Shown here piece by piece: positions 24,599 to 33,619 of a DNA stretch of 55,598 nt. Both the position numbers and the translations under genes were made by a program. Origin of the DNA: JBBQXY01 sp051004815 (GTDB lineage: Bacteria > Chloroflexota > Ktedonobacteria > Ktedonobacterales > Ktedonobacteraceae); NCBI GenBank assembly GCA_051004815.1, contig JBPCJY010000186.1, positions 1 to 55,598 of the forward strand, written 5' to 3'. Positions within the stretch are counted from its first letter, which is position 1. Each line of letters opens with the position of its first letter. The notes beneath the pieces are model-generated. The model had not been told where the DNA came from. It searched no databases and saw only the letters and a list, made by a program, of their open reading frames with translations.

Positions 24599-25789
24599 CT
24601 ATTGTACGTTTTCGATGATGGCCGCGATACCTTGGCCACCGCCAATGCAGAGGGAGGCCGCGCCATATTTCAGGTGGTGGCGGCGCAGTTCATGCATGAG
24701 GGTGAGCGTAACACGCACGCCACTGGCGGCTAATGGATGGCCGATGGAGATAGCTCCACCGTTGACGTTGGTCTTGTCGCGATCCAGACCTAGCTCTTTC
24801 TCTACTGCCAGGTATTGTGGCGAAAAGGCTTCGTTGACCTCGACGCGATCCAGGTCGGAGAGGTTCAAGTCGGCACGTTTGAGGGCTTGACGAATGGCGG
24901 GAGCGGGGCCAATACCCATTATCTCTGGGGGAACGCCAACAACGCCCCAGGAAAGCAAACGGGCCATCGGCTTGAGATTATGCTGGCGCACGGCCTCCTC
25001 TGTGGCCAGGATGACACAGGCACCGGCGTCATTGATGCCGCTAGCATTTCCTGGCGTCACCACGCCACCTTGACGGAAACGGGCGGGCAGTTTTGCCAGG
25101 GCTTCCATAGAGGTATCGCGAATGCCTTCATCCTGTGTGATCTGCACCGCATTACCTTTGCGATCTTTGACCGTCACAGGTACAATCTCTTCCGCCAGCA
25201 GTCGCGCTTGCTGGGCGCGTCGAGCGGCGGTCTGGCTACGTAAGGCGTATGCGTCAACTTGTTCGCGCGAAAGATTGTATTTCTCGGCGAGGTTTTCGGC
25301 GGTAATTGCCATACCGCAACCAATATAGCTATCGACCAGAGCCTCCCACAGGCTATCTTCTAATTGTGGCGTTTGGCCCAGTTTATAGCCCGTTCGTGCG
25401 CCCCGTAATACATGCGGAGCCTGGGTCATGTTCTCGGCACCGCCCGCCAAGGCAATCTGCCCTTCGCCCAGCAAGAGCATTTGGGCCGCACTGACAATCG
25501 CTTGCAAGCCAGAACCGCACAAGCGGTTCACGGTTAAAGCTGGTGTTTCGATAGGCAAACCGGCTTTAAGCGCGACGTGGCGGGCAAAATAGATGGCGTC
25601 CTTGCTCGTCTGGATGACATTGCCCATCACAACTTGATCGACTTGCTGAGGGTCAACGCCGCTGCGCTCTAACGCTCCCTTTGCCGCGATGACTCCCAGA
25701 TCTATAGCACTCACATCTGACAGTGAACCTTGCAGTACTCCTACTGGCGTCCTTGCTCCAGCGATAATATAGACATCTTGTCGTTGCAT
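24599..25789 (-). CDS. Acetyl-CoA acetyltransferase (thiolase)
   Basis: 396 residues, standard thiolase length. C91 in NRLCGSGLQAI is the nucleophile; GHPLAASGVR carries the catalytic His and CIGGGQG near the C-terminus the second Cys. It condenses two acetyl-CoA to acetoacetyl-CoA or cleaves 3-ketoacyl-CoA, in the cytoplasm. AGGAGGAAA sits before the ATG. It lies just upstream (divergently) of the acetate uptake and activation genes, which feed acetyl-CoA, so a role in acetate or polyhydroxyalkanoate/fatty-acid metabolism is plausible. Confidence 0.93.
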   Translation of the reverse strand: MQRQDVYIIAGARTPVGVLQGSLSDVSAIDLGVIAAKGALERSGVDPQQVDQVVMGNVIQTSKDAIYFARHVALKAGLPIETPALTVNRLCGSGLQAIVSAAQMLLLGEGQIALAGGAENMTQAPHVLRGARTGYKLGQTPQLEDSLWEALVDSYIGCGMAITAENLAEKYNLSREQVDAYALRSQTAARRAQQARLLAEEIVPVTVKDRKGNAVQITQDEGIRDTSMEALAKLPARFRQGGVVTPGNASGINDAGACVILATEEAVRQHNLKPMARLLSWGVVGVPPEIMGIGPAPAIRQALKRADLNLSDLDRVEVNEAFSPQYLAVEKELGLDRDKTNVNGGAISIGHPLAASGVRVTLTLMHELRRHHLKYGAASLCIGGGQGIAAIIENVQ

Positions 25790-26289
25790 GAAAGTTTCCT
25801 CCTGTGCTGGTTAGACAACCCGATATTCTTTGTAAGTCTAGCACCTGTATGCTGAGAACCGCAAGCAGGCGGAGTAGGGAATCAAACGACTCAGGGAACA
25901 AACTTATCACTTTTTCCACTACTAACAAAAAATCCGCAACAAACAGCTTGCAAGCGTCTATTGATATGCTATAATGTTTAGTAAGCCCACACTACATCTA
26001 TAAAGAGCGTTTTGTTTGGATGGGTGGTAGGCGCGGCATCAACCAAGAAAGGAGATAGTCTAGCCTAACTATTCTTCATCCGTTACCACTGTATATTGTT
26101 CATCGCTCTCTTGGAGCGAACTTGAAGTTGTCCACACGGTTAGTGGATGACATGTCCTACCTACAAATGCGCAGGCATTGGAGCTTGCGAATAAGCAGAT
26201 GCAAAGGGTCTAAACCCCGTTTTTACCCAGTTTGTACACAAAGATGTACATTTCATTGCTATTTTCTTAGTGAAAGGTGGGAATCCCTT
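25790..26289. other. Divergent intergenic region with satP leader
   Basis: 500 bp between the divergent thiolase and acetate transporter genes. It contains a strong promoter candidate at 25948-25975, implying a ~300-nt leader for the transporter mRNA. In the leader, TGTACA occurs twice (26233-26238 and 26245-26250), 12 bp apart centre to centre, as a possible operator. A purine-rich AAGAAAGGAGATA (about 26047-26059) is not followed by a usable start codon. I recognise no known riboswitch. Confidence 0.6.
25948..25975 (+). promoter_or_regulatory. Promoter candidate for the acetate transporter
   Basis: TTGCAA (25948-25953), 16-bp spacer, TATAAT (25970-25975) with an extended -10 TGC. The stretch ATATGCTATAAT is identical to that upstream of acs1 at 27155-27166, suggesting shared promoter type. 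Confidence 0.6.
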
Positions 26290-26898
26290 ATGGCACAACT
26301 CGCGACAGAACGTTCTGAACCTGTAGCAGTCACTATTGCTAATCCTGCTCCCCTTGGCCTCAGTGCCTTCGCACTTACTACATTTGTCCTCAGTGCTCTC
26401 AATGCCGGCTGGTTTCCTGCAGGGGGAACAACCATTATTGTCGGCCTCGCAGTCTTCTATGGTGGTATCGTCCAGGTTCTCGCCGGTATGTGGGAATTTA
26501 GGAAAGGTAATACCTTTGGCGCGACCGCGTTCTCTTCTTATGGTGGTTTCTGGCTGGCCCTTGGTGTTGTCTTTGTCCCTGGCTTTGGTATTGGTAGTAC
26601 CCTGGGAACAGCATTGCACCCAGCACTCGGACTCTTCCTTCTCGGTTGGACTATCTTCACCGGTATGATGTTCTTGGGTACCTTGAGAAGCAACCTGGCC
26701 CTCATGAGCGTGTTCGCACTACTATTCTTGACCTACCTGTTCCTGACCATCGGTGAACTGGCACCGAGTGATGGTGCGCATATGATCGGTGGATACCTGG
26801 GCATTTTAACCGCACTTGCAGCCTGGTATACAGCATTGGCTGGCATCCTTGCTTCAGAGAAGTCGGCATTCACCCTGCCTGTTGGCCCACGTAGTTAA
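26290..26898 (+). CDS. satP: Acetate uptake transporter, GPR1/FUN34/YaaH (SatP) family
   Basis: 202 residues from the ATG at 26290, preceded by AAAGGTGGGA; a longer in-frame extension upstream is not conserved-looking and crosses the leader. NPAPLGL (residues 18-24) is the family signature, followed by six membrane helices, as in SatP. The family takes up acetate (and succinate) by proton symport or through a hexameric channel. Two acetyl-CoA synthetase genes follow on the same strand, giving a complete acetate uptake and activation module. Confidence 0.92.
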   Translation: MAQLATERSEPVAVTIANPAPLGLSAFALTTFVLSALNAGWFPAGGTTIIVGLAVFYGGIVQVLAGMWEFRKGNTFGATAFSSYGGFWLALGVVFVPGFGIGSTLGTALHPALGLFLLGWTIFTGMMFLGTLRSNLALMSVFALLFLTYLFLTIGELAPSDGAHMIGGYLGILTALAAWYTALAGILASEKSAFTLPVGPRS

Positions 26899-27022
26899 TG
26901 TCGTTGCTCGTCAGCTAGCGCACGAAAAAGCTAACAGACACGAGAAACGAGTAAAGATTACAAGGTGAGAGACCTTAGAGCTATGGCAGAGGCCTTTACT
27001 TCCTTCCAGTGCCTGTTGGCTG

Positions 27023-27120
27023 GCATTGCATCCTTGCGGATGATGGATGAGGACGGGCCGATGAATCGGCGATGGGCGCGATAAATCGGCCCCTACAGTT
27101 CATCCGCAAGGATGCAGTGC
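27023..27120. repeat. Long inverted repeat enclosing a 47-bp repeat copy
   Basis: The 21-bp left arm (27023-27043) and right arm (27100-27120) are reverse complements with one mismatch; the core arm sequence is GCATCCTTGCGGATGA. The 47-bp repeat fills the space between them. A similar right arm (TTCATGTGGAAGGATGCGGT) follows copy D at 43162, so the larger element may be the original mobile or structural unit. Confidence 0.8.
27051..27097. repeat. 47-bp palindromic repeat, copy C
   Basis: Third copy of the dispersed repeat: starts GGACGGGCCGATGAATCGGC and ends CGGCCCCTACA, centred inside the long inverted repeat 27023-27120. Confidence 0.85.
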
Positions 27121-27157
27121 CCGTTGGTTTTCCGTTCCGCAAAGGTGATGCGGAATA

Positions 27158-27166
27158 TGCTATAAT
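27158..27166 (+). promoter_or_regulatory. Extended -10 promoter element for acs1
   Basis: TGC-TATAAT (27158-27166) is a perfect extended -10. No good -35 lies at the right distance. Identical to the -10 region of the satP promoter over ATATGCTATAAT. Confidence 0.5.
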
Positions 27167-27305
27167 TACACATCCACAGAGTTTGCCTCTGCATTGGGAC
27201 GGAAGTTCTTCCGCATCGATCGTTTGGTAGTCTCGGTTGTTTGTTCACACGTATTTTTTCACGTCATAGGATGAGAAAAGTATAGTTGGCAAGGAGACAC
27301 TGGTT

Positions 27306-29249
27306 ATGAATTCCAATCTCAAATTTGAGGACACCGATAGTGTTCTCATCGAGGAGCGTCTTTTCGCGCCCTCCGAAGACATCGTTCGTAACGCGAATAT
27401 CACGGCCTACATGAAATCCAAAGGCTTCGATAAATACGAAGAATTTTACAAATGGTCGCTAGAACATCGCAATGAGTTCTGGGATGACATGGCCAAGGAA
27501 CTGGATTGGTATGAGCCATGGCATACTACTTTTCAATGGACTGAAAAGCCTTTCTTCCAATGGTTTGTGGGTGGCAAATTTAATATCGTCTACAACTGCC
27601 TGGACCGCTATATGACAACGCCGGTTCGCAACAAGGTCGCCTTCAACTGGGAAGCTGATGACGGCTCTACCCGCACCCTCACCTACGAAGATATGTATGT
27701 TATGACCAACCGCATGTCGAAGGTTTTGCAGAACCTGGGCGTGAAAAAGGGTGATCGCGTCGCTATCTATATGCCGCTCATTCCTGAACTGGTGGCGGCA
27801 GTGCTAGCGGTTGCTCGCATCGGAGCCATTCATACAGTTGTATTTGGCGGTTTTGCTGCTAGTGCGCTACGTGACCGCATCAATGACTGCACAGCCAAAG
27901 TAGTAATCACTGCTGACGGTGGCAATCGCGGCGGCAAATTGATTGAACTAAAGAAAATTGTCGATGATGCCTTGACCGATACGCCAACCATCGAAAAGGT
28001 CGTTGTTGTGCGCCACACGGGCAAAGAAGTACCTATGCAAGAGGGACGCGATGCCTATCTGGACGAACTACAGAAAGACGTTCCAGAGGATACCGTCGTG
28101 CCGTGCGAGCAGATGGACAGTGAAGATACGCTCTACATTCTCTACACCAGTGGGAGTACGGGCAAGCCGAAGGGTATTCTGCACGTCCAAGGGGGCTACG
28201 CGGTAGGCACTTACGCGACAACCAAACTTGTCTTTGATATCAAGCCTGATGATGTTTTCTGGTGTACCGCCGACATCGGCTGGGTTACTGGTCATAGTTA
28301 CACTATCTATGGGCCGATGATGAATGCCGCCACACAAGTTCTTTACGAAGGCACACCTACATACCCCACTCCTGATCGGTTTTGGAGTATTGTGGAGAAG
28401 TACAAAGTTACTTGCATCTATACCGCGCCAACAGCCATCCGTGCGCTGATGAAATTTGGTGATGAATGGCCTGCCAAGCATGACCTATCTAGTCTACGTC
28501 TGCTCGGCACCGTGGGCGAACCGATCAACCCTGAAGCCTGGATGTGGTATCGCAAGAACATTGGACGCGGCGTATTGCCCATTATGGATACCTGGTGGCA
28601 GACTGAAACGGGCGCGATTATGATTAGCCCCACGCCAATTCTCCCGCTCAAGCCGGGCAGCGCAAGCCGACCACTGCCCACCATCGATGCCGACGTAGTT
28701 GACAGAAACGGCAACTCTGTTGGAGCGCGTAAAGGTGGCTTCTTGATTGTGCGACACCCATGGCCCAGCTTAATGCGTACCATCTTTGGTGACGATGCCC
28801 GCTACAAAACCTACTGGGAAACCATTGACGGCGTCTACTTCGCCGGTGATGCCGCGACGATGGACAATATTGGCTACCTGCGTATCCAGGGTCGTGTGGA
28901 CGATGTGATCAAAGTCAGCGGACACCGCCTGGGTTCGATGGAGATCGAGTCGAGCCTGGTCAGTCATCCCGCAGTCGCGGAAGCAGCCGCCATTGGTAAG
29001 CCTGACGATATCAAAGGCGAGCGCGTCAAAGTATTTGTCATCCTCAAGAACGGTTTCGAGCCTTCAGAGGATTTGGCAAAAGAGCTAAAGCAACATGTGC
29101 GCACCGTCATTGGAGCTGTCGCGACGCCAGACGAGCTTGAGTTCGTGCCGAATCTGCCCAAGACTCGTTCCGGTAAAATCATGCGGCGTGTTGTCCGTGC
29201 CAGGGACCTGGGCGAACCCGTCGGAGATATCAGCACACTGGATGTCTAG
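27306..29249 (+). CDS. acsA: Acetyl-CoA synthetase (first paralogue)
   Basis: 647 residues, ANL superfamily. YTSGSTGKPKGILHVQGGY is the ATP-binding P-loop-like motif, DTWWQTETG includes the Trp that limits the acyl pocket to acetate, and KTRSGKIMRR near the C-terminus holds the catalytic Lys that is acetylated for control in other Acs enzymes. It makes acetyl-CoA from acetate, CoA and ATP via acetyl-AMP. AAGGAGA lies before the ATG. It sits downstream of the acetate transporter and upstream of a second Acs gene, from which a terminator-like hairpin separates it. Confidence 0.95.
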   Translation: MNSNLKFEDTDSVLIEERLFAPSEDIVRNANITAYMKSKGFDKYEEFYKWSLEHRNEFWDDMAKELDWYEPWHTTFQWTEKPFFQWFVGGKFNIVYNCLDRYMTTPVRNKVAFNWEADDGSTRTLTYEDMYVMTNRMSKVLQNLGVKKGDRVAIYMPLIPELVAAVLAVARIGAIHTVVFGGFAASALRDRINDCTAKVVITADGGNRGGKLIELKKIVDDALTDTPTIEKVVVVRHTGKEVPMQEGRDAYLDELQKDVPEDTVVPCEQMDSEDTLYILYTSGSTGKPKGILHVQGGYAVGTYATTKLVFDIKPDDVFWCTADIGWVTGHSYTIYGPMMNAATQVLYEGTPTYPTPDRFWSIVEKYKVTCIYTAPTAIRALMKFGDEWPAKHDLSSLRLLGTVGEPINPEAWMWYRKNIGRGVLPIMDTWWQTETGAIMISPTPILPLKPGSASRPLPTIDADVVDRNGNSVGARKGGFLIVRHPWPSLMRTIFGDDARYKTYWETIDGVYFAGDAATMDNIGYLRIQGRVDDVIKVSGHRLGSMEIESSLVSHPAVAEAAAIGKPDDIKGERVKVFVILKNGFEPSEDLAKELKQHVRTVIGAVATPDELEFVPNLPKTRSGKIMRRVVRARDLGEPVGDISTLDV

Positions 29250-29283
29250 CTACGCTGATTAGCTGTATCATCAACCACTAACG

Positions 29284-29323
29284 AGAAGCACCTGCTCTAC
29301 TGGCAAGAGTAGCAGGTGCTTCT
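29284..29323 (+). terminator. Intrinsic terminator between the two acs genes
   Basis: AGAAGCACCTGCT (29284-29296) pairs exactly with AGCAGGTGCTTCT (29311-29323); the stem extends further with a bulge. A short T-run (GTACGTTTT) follows. It suggests partial termination and lower expression of the second acs gene, or independent control. Confidence 0.75.
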
Positions 29324-29349
29324 GTACGTTTTAAGCAGGAGAAATGACC

Positions 29350-31290
29350 ATGACCGCACAAGCTGATGATGGCAAACAGGGGACAGTTGCTGCTCCTTCC
29401 ACAGAAGATTTTCAGCGACTCTTGACCTCGGAGGCACGCTTCGCGCCCTCGCCCGAAGTACTTGCCAATGCCAATGTCAAAGACTATCAGGCCCTCTATG
29501 ACGAGGCCGAAAGAGATCTACCAGCATTCTGGGATAAGATTGCTCGCGAGTTTACGTGGGATAAGCCATGGGAGCGGGTGCTGGAAGGACAAGCACCCGA
29601 TGCCAAATGGTTTGTTGGTGGACAACTCAATATCACCACGAACTGCCTGGATCGTCATGCCAATGGCGAGCGAGCCAACAAGAAAGCACTGATTTGGGTT
29701 GGCGAAGATGGTGAGGAGCGCATCTTCACGTTTCGCGAGTTGCTGGCCCTCACTTGCCAGATTGCCAATGGCTTACGTGTACTGGGCGTGAAAAAGGGCG
29801 ACCGCATCTGTATTTACCTGCCACTCACGCCGGAAGGGGTTGCGACCATGCTGGCCTGTGCGCGTATTGGTGCCATCCACTCGGTGGTTTACGCAGGATT
29901 GGGCAGTGGAGCATTACGCGCACGTATTGTCGATACCGAGTCGCGTATCATCCTGACCGCTGACGTGGGCTATCGACGCGGCAAAAGCACACAGTTGAAA
30001 GCTATCGTTGATGAAGCGGTGCAGGGACTGGATTTTATTGAGAAAATTGTCGTCCATCGGCGTGGGACACCCGCGATACGCCTGGATAGCAGTCGCGAAG
30101 TTGATTTTTACGAACTATGTGGGACACAGCCAACGACGTGCCCAGCCGAGGTGATGGAATCAGAAGATCCACTTTTCATGCTCTATACCTCCGGTTCAAC
30201 GGGTGCGCCCAAGGGCTGTGTTTATGTGCATGGCGGCTACACGGTGGGTACCGCTTATTATACAAAGCTGGCCTTTGATCTCAAAGAGGACGATGTCTAC
30301 TGGTGCATGTCGGATATAGGCTGGATCGTGGGTCATAGTACGATGGTATACGGCCCATGGGGTAACGGTACAACTGTTTTGATACGGGAAGGTTCGCCCG
30401 ATTTCCCCAACCCCGGCATAGCCTGGGCGACGGTCGAGAAATATCATGTCAGCAAACTCTTCACCGCGCCAACAGCGATACGCATGTTCATGAAGTTCGG
30501 GCCATCGTATCCCAACGCGCACGACCTCAGCAGTCTACGCCTGATTATCTGCGCCGGTGAGCCGCTCAATCCAGAGGCATTGCTGTGGGCCAAGGAGCAT
30601 ATAGGCAAGGGTACGTTGCCCATCTGTGATAATTGGTGGCAGACGGAGACGGCGGGACCGACAATTGGCACGCTGGACTGTATGGAAGCGCGAGCTGGTC
30701 GGGCCGGTAAACCGTTCCCCGGCTACAAGATCAAGATACTGGATCGCAATGGTCAGCCGGTGAAGCCGAACCAGGGCGGTCTGCTGGTTATAGAGGGGGC
30801 ATGGCCGCAAATGTTCCGCACCATCTGGGGAGATCGGGCGCGCTACCTTGACTACTGGGAGACGCTACCGCCCTATTACACGGCGGGTGATGTTGCCACT
30901 ATCGACGAAGATGGCTACATCAGCGTGCTGGGCCGCTTCGATGATGTGTTAAATGTGGCGGGCCATCGTATTGGTACCGCAGATGTCGAGAGTGCGTTGG
31001 TCAGCCATCCAGCGGTGGCAGAGGCTGGCGTGATTGGCAAACCGGACGAACTCAAAGGTGAGGCGATCAAGGCTTTTGTGACGCTCAAAGTTGGGTATAC
31101 GGCCAGCGATGAACTGAAAGGGCAATTGATCGAGCATGTGCGCCGCGAGCTTGGCCCCATCGCCACGCCATCGGAGCTGGAGTTTGTGGCAGGGCTGCCC
31201 AAGACGCGCTCTGGAAAAATCATGCGCCGCGTTCTCAAGTCCCGCGAACTGGGGCAAGACCCCGGCGATTTGACAACGATTGAAGAGTAA
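29350..31290 (+). CDS. Acetyl-CoA synthetase-like enzyme (second paralogue)
   Basis: 646 residues from the second of two adjacent in-frame ATGs; GCAGGAG gives 8 bp spacing to ATG 29350 but only 2 bp to 29344. YTSGSTGAPKGCVYVHGGY, NWWQTETAGPTIGT and KTRSGKIMRR show the complete Acs catalytic set, including the pocket Trp. It is diverged from the first copy in most other positions, so the pair is not a recent duplication; a preference for acetate or another short acid such as propionate cannot be decided by eye. Confidence 0.9.
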   Translation: MTAQADDGKQGTVAAPSTEDFQRLLTSEARFAPSPEVLANANVKDYQALYDEAERDLPAFWDKIAREFTWDKPWERVLEGQAPDAKWFVGGQLNITTNCLDRHANGERANKKALIWVGEDGEERIFTFRELLALTCQIANGLRVLGVKKGDRICIYLPLTPEGVATMLACARIGAIHSVVYAGLGSGALRARIVDTESRIILTADVGYRRGKSTQLKAIVDEAVQGLDFIEKIVVHRRGTPAIRLDSSREVDFYELCGTQPTTCPAEVMESEDPLFMLYTSGSTGAPKGCVYVHGGYTVGTAYYTKLAFDLKEDDVYWCMSDIGWIVGHSTMVYGPWGNGTTVLIREGSPDFPNPGIAWATVEKYHVSKLFTAPTAIRMFMKFGPSYPNAHDLSSLRLIICAGEPLNPEALLWAKEHIGKGTLPICDNWWQTETAGPTIGTLDCMEARAGRAGKPFPGYKIKILDRNGQPVKPNQGGLLVIEGAWPQMFRTIWGDRARYLDYWETLPPYYTAGDVATIDEDGYISVLGRFDDVLNVAGHRIGTADVESALVSHPAVAEAGVIGKPDELKGEAIKAFVTLKVGYTASDELKGQLIEHVRRELGPIATPSELEFVAGLPKTRSGKIMRRVLKSRELGQDPGDLTTIEE

Positions 31291-31294
31291 AACG

Positions 31295-31365
31295 TCCTAC
31301 AAAACAGGGAGATGGCGACCGATTATGCCTTGCGTAGTCGGTCGCCATCTCCCTGTTTTGTAGGA
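31295..31365 (+). terminator. Exceptionally long perfect hairpin after acs2
   Basis: Left arm 31295-31322 and right arm 31338-31365 are perfect reverse complements over 28 bp, with a 15-nt loop. The right arm contains CCCTGTTTTG. It starts 4 bp after the acs2 stop. Much longer than needed for an intrinsic terminator; it would also work from the other strand. Confidence 0.8.
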
Positions 31366-31392
31366 GAGAATGAGGCCAATACCTGGAAACAC

Positions 31393-31421
31393 TTGACCAC
31401 TCCATCAAGCTACGTTATAGT
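31393..31421 (+). promoter_or_regulatory. Promoter candidate for argS
   Basis: TTGACC (31393-31398), 17-bp spacer, TATAGT (31416-31421). Predicted start lies about 60 bp before the argS ATG, too short for a T-box leader; none is visible. Confidence 0.6.
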
Positions 31422-31489
31422 CTATTCAAATCAATAGAGCAGACGCCATACATTATAGAACAAGCATAACAAGATAGAAGCGAGGAAAA

Positions 31490-33577
31490 ATGACCACAAT
31501 TAGCAAGGAACAGAACATGGCTGAGTCTACACCACGAGACCTGCATGAATATCTCACCACGTTTATTACACAAGCATTAGCAACATATCTAGCGCAGGAA
31601 GAGAGAGTTTTTGATGTCGCACAATTGCCGATTGATCTGCGTTTTTCGGCGCAGGCCAGCTTTGGGGATTACTCGATGCCCATCATGCCGTGGGCCAGCA
31701 AAAGTAAGTTGGCACGTCAACCCATGCTGATAGCTGAGGCCCTGGCAACTATTCTGCGTGACATGAGGATTCCCGCTATCCAGGAGATCACTGTGACAAA
31801 GCCGGGCTTCCTGAATTTCCGCTTGAATCGTCCTTTTATTGGGCAAGTCATCATCGAGCGCGTTTTGGATGCAGGGGCCGATTTTGGGCTGAGCGATGTG
31901 GGGCTGGGCACCAAAGTTGTCATTGAGCATACGAATATCAATAGTAACAAAGCCGCGCATGTAGGACATGTGCGCAACGCTTGCATTGGCGATACCGTTG
32001 TACGGATGTTGCGCACACAAGGCTACACTGTCGAGGCCGAGAATTACATTGACGACTCAGGTGTTCAGGTTGCCGATGTTGTGCTGGGTTTTACACTGTT
32101 GCAACAGGGCAAATTACAGCTTGCCGAAGGCAACGAGCAACTCCCAGGCGAGTCTTTCGATTACTTTTGCTCACGCGTCTATGTCGCGGTCGGCAAAGCA
32201 TATGAAGCGGCAGAGAAGGTGAAAGAGAGGGAGCCAGAGCAGTTACAAGAGTTGACGGAGTTGCGCAAGGCCGTATTGCACGCGATAGAACATGGCGGCG
32301 AGCCAGAAGGTGGCCCTGATTATCCCGTAATGGCGGCTGATATCTCGCGGCAGATTGTGCAGGCACACTTAAAAACGATGTCCCGCCTCAACGTCTCATA
32401 TGATCTGTTGACGTGGGAATCTGCTGTTCTCCACGCAGGCCTGTGGAAACGCACGTTTGAGATGTTGCGTGATGAAGGTCTGCTGGAAAAACCTGAGACA
32501 GGTAAAATGGCTGGCTGCTGGATATTGCCCTTTGGCGAAGGTGAAACACAGACAGACGAAGGCGACCGCAGCAGCGACAAAATCATTGTGCGCAGCGATG
32601 GCACGGCGACCTACACGGCTAAAGACATCGCCTATCAGCTCTGGAAATTTGGCCTGGGCGATGATCCGCGTATAGGGGTGCAGTTTAACTTTGTGCCGTG
32701 GGGTCGGCAGCCAGGTGGACGCTTGCTCTGGACGATGCGCACGCCAGAAGACACAAACCCCAATGGCGAAGAGGCTGATCCCAAACGTTTTGGGCATGCA
32801 CGGCGCGTTATCAATGTGATTGACGTGCGTCAATCGTACTTGCAGCAGGTGGTCTATGAAAGTTTGCGCCGCCTGGGCTTTACAGAACAGGCCGAAAACT
32901 CGACGCACCTGGCGTATGAAGTTGTAACGCTCTCGGCGGCTACGGCGGCCCAGTTGGGGGTGGATACTTCCGATGGGCGCAGCTACTACGCCTTCTCCGG
33001 TCGCAAAGGGATCGAGATCAAAGCCGATGACCTGATTAACACGGCAGTCACGCGCATGATGGAGACGAAGCCAGAGCTTGCACCAGAAGTCGCAGCAATC
33101 GCGGCGGCATCGGCGATCCGCTACTTTATGATTCGCTTTAACCTGCAACAGGTGATCGCGCTGGACATCGACGAGGTACTACGGGCCAACGGTGAAACAG
33201 GCGTTTACCTGCAATACGCCTATGCCAGGGCCAATAGCATCCTGCGCAAGCTTGAAAAGGCCGGGTATGAGATACCCGAACGACTGGAAGTGTTGCCAGA
33301 GCAACTGGAACAGAGCGAGTGGGAACTGCTACGCCACATCGACGCGTATCCACGACAACTGGCGGAAGCCAGCACAAAGCTCGCGCCAATAGTGCTAGCC
33401 TCTTACGTCTATGACCTGGCCGCGCACTTCAGCGATTTCTACGAGCATACGCCGCCCATTCTCAGGGAAGAAAATGAGCAAATCAAGGCATTCCGCGTCA
33501 TGCTGGTCAATGCCACAGTGCAGACGATGGGCAATGCCATGCGCACACTTGGTTTTATCCCATTGGAAAGCATGTAA
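31490..33577 (+). CDS. argS: Arginyl-tRNA synthetase
   Basis: 695 residues, class I. HVGHVRNACIGD (residues 157-168) is the HIGH-type signature with the typical preceding IEHTNINSNKAA. The N-terminal ~110 residues are the ArgRS additional domain (SFGDYSMPIM). YAFSGRKGIEIKADDLI stands where the KMSK-type loop is expected, without a canonical KMSK, as is common in ArgRS. The C-terminal helical anticodon domain ends NAMRTLGFIPLESM. The protein is about 100 residues longer than many bacterial ArgRS, the extra material being spread through the catalytic core. GAGG lies just before the ATG. Confidence 0.95.
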   Translation: MTTISKEQNMAESTPRDLHEYLTTFITQALATYLAQEERVFDVAQLPIDLRFSAQASFGDYSMPIMPWASKSKLARQPMLIAEALATILRDMRIPAIQEITVTKPGFLNFRLNRPFIGQVIIERVLDAGADFGLSDVGLGTKVVIEHTNINSNKAAHVGHVRNACIGDTVVRMLRTQGYTVEAENYIDDSGVQVADVVLGFTLLQQGKLQLAEGNEQLPGESFDYFCSRVYVAVGKAYEAAEKVKEREPEQLQELTELRKAVLHAIEHGGEPEGGPDYPVMAADISRQIVQAHLKTMSRLNVSYDLLTWESAVLHAGLWKRTFEMLRDEGLLEKPETGKMAGCWILPFGEGETQTDEGDRSSDKIIVRSDGTATYTAKDIAYQLWKFGLGDDPRIGVQFNFVPWGRQPGGRLLWTMRTPEDTNPNGEEADPKRFGHARRVINVIDVRQSYLQQVVYESLRRLGFTEQAENSTHLAYEVVTLSAATAAQLGVDTSDGRSYYAFSGRKGIEIKADDLINTAVTRMMETKPELAPEVAAIAAASAIRYFMIRFNLQQVIALDIDEVLRANGETGVYLQYAYARANSILRKLEKAGYEIPERLEVLPEQLEQSEWELLRHIDAYPRQLAEASTKLAPIVLASYVYDLAAHFSDFYEHTPPILREENEQIKAFRVMLVNATVQTMGNAMRTLGFIPLESM

Positions 33578-33619
33578 TGTAATAGACAATTGCAAACAGA
33601 GAGAGCAGGTTTACTGACA

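Larger units (their letters stand above)
26899..27305. other. Intergenic region with nested palindrome and acs1 promoter
   Basis: 407 bp. It contains a ~98-bp palindromic element (27023-27120) with the 47-bp repeat at its centre, then the extended -10 promoter candidate for acs1 at 27158-27166. The remaining sequence has no gene that I can see. AAGGAGA at about 27291-27297 is the acs1 ribosome site. Confidence 0.7.

Noticed and set aside
32396..33148. 250-codon minus-strand frame opposite argS
   Set aside because: Antisense shadow of a well-supported synthetase gene.
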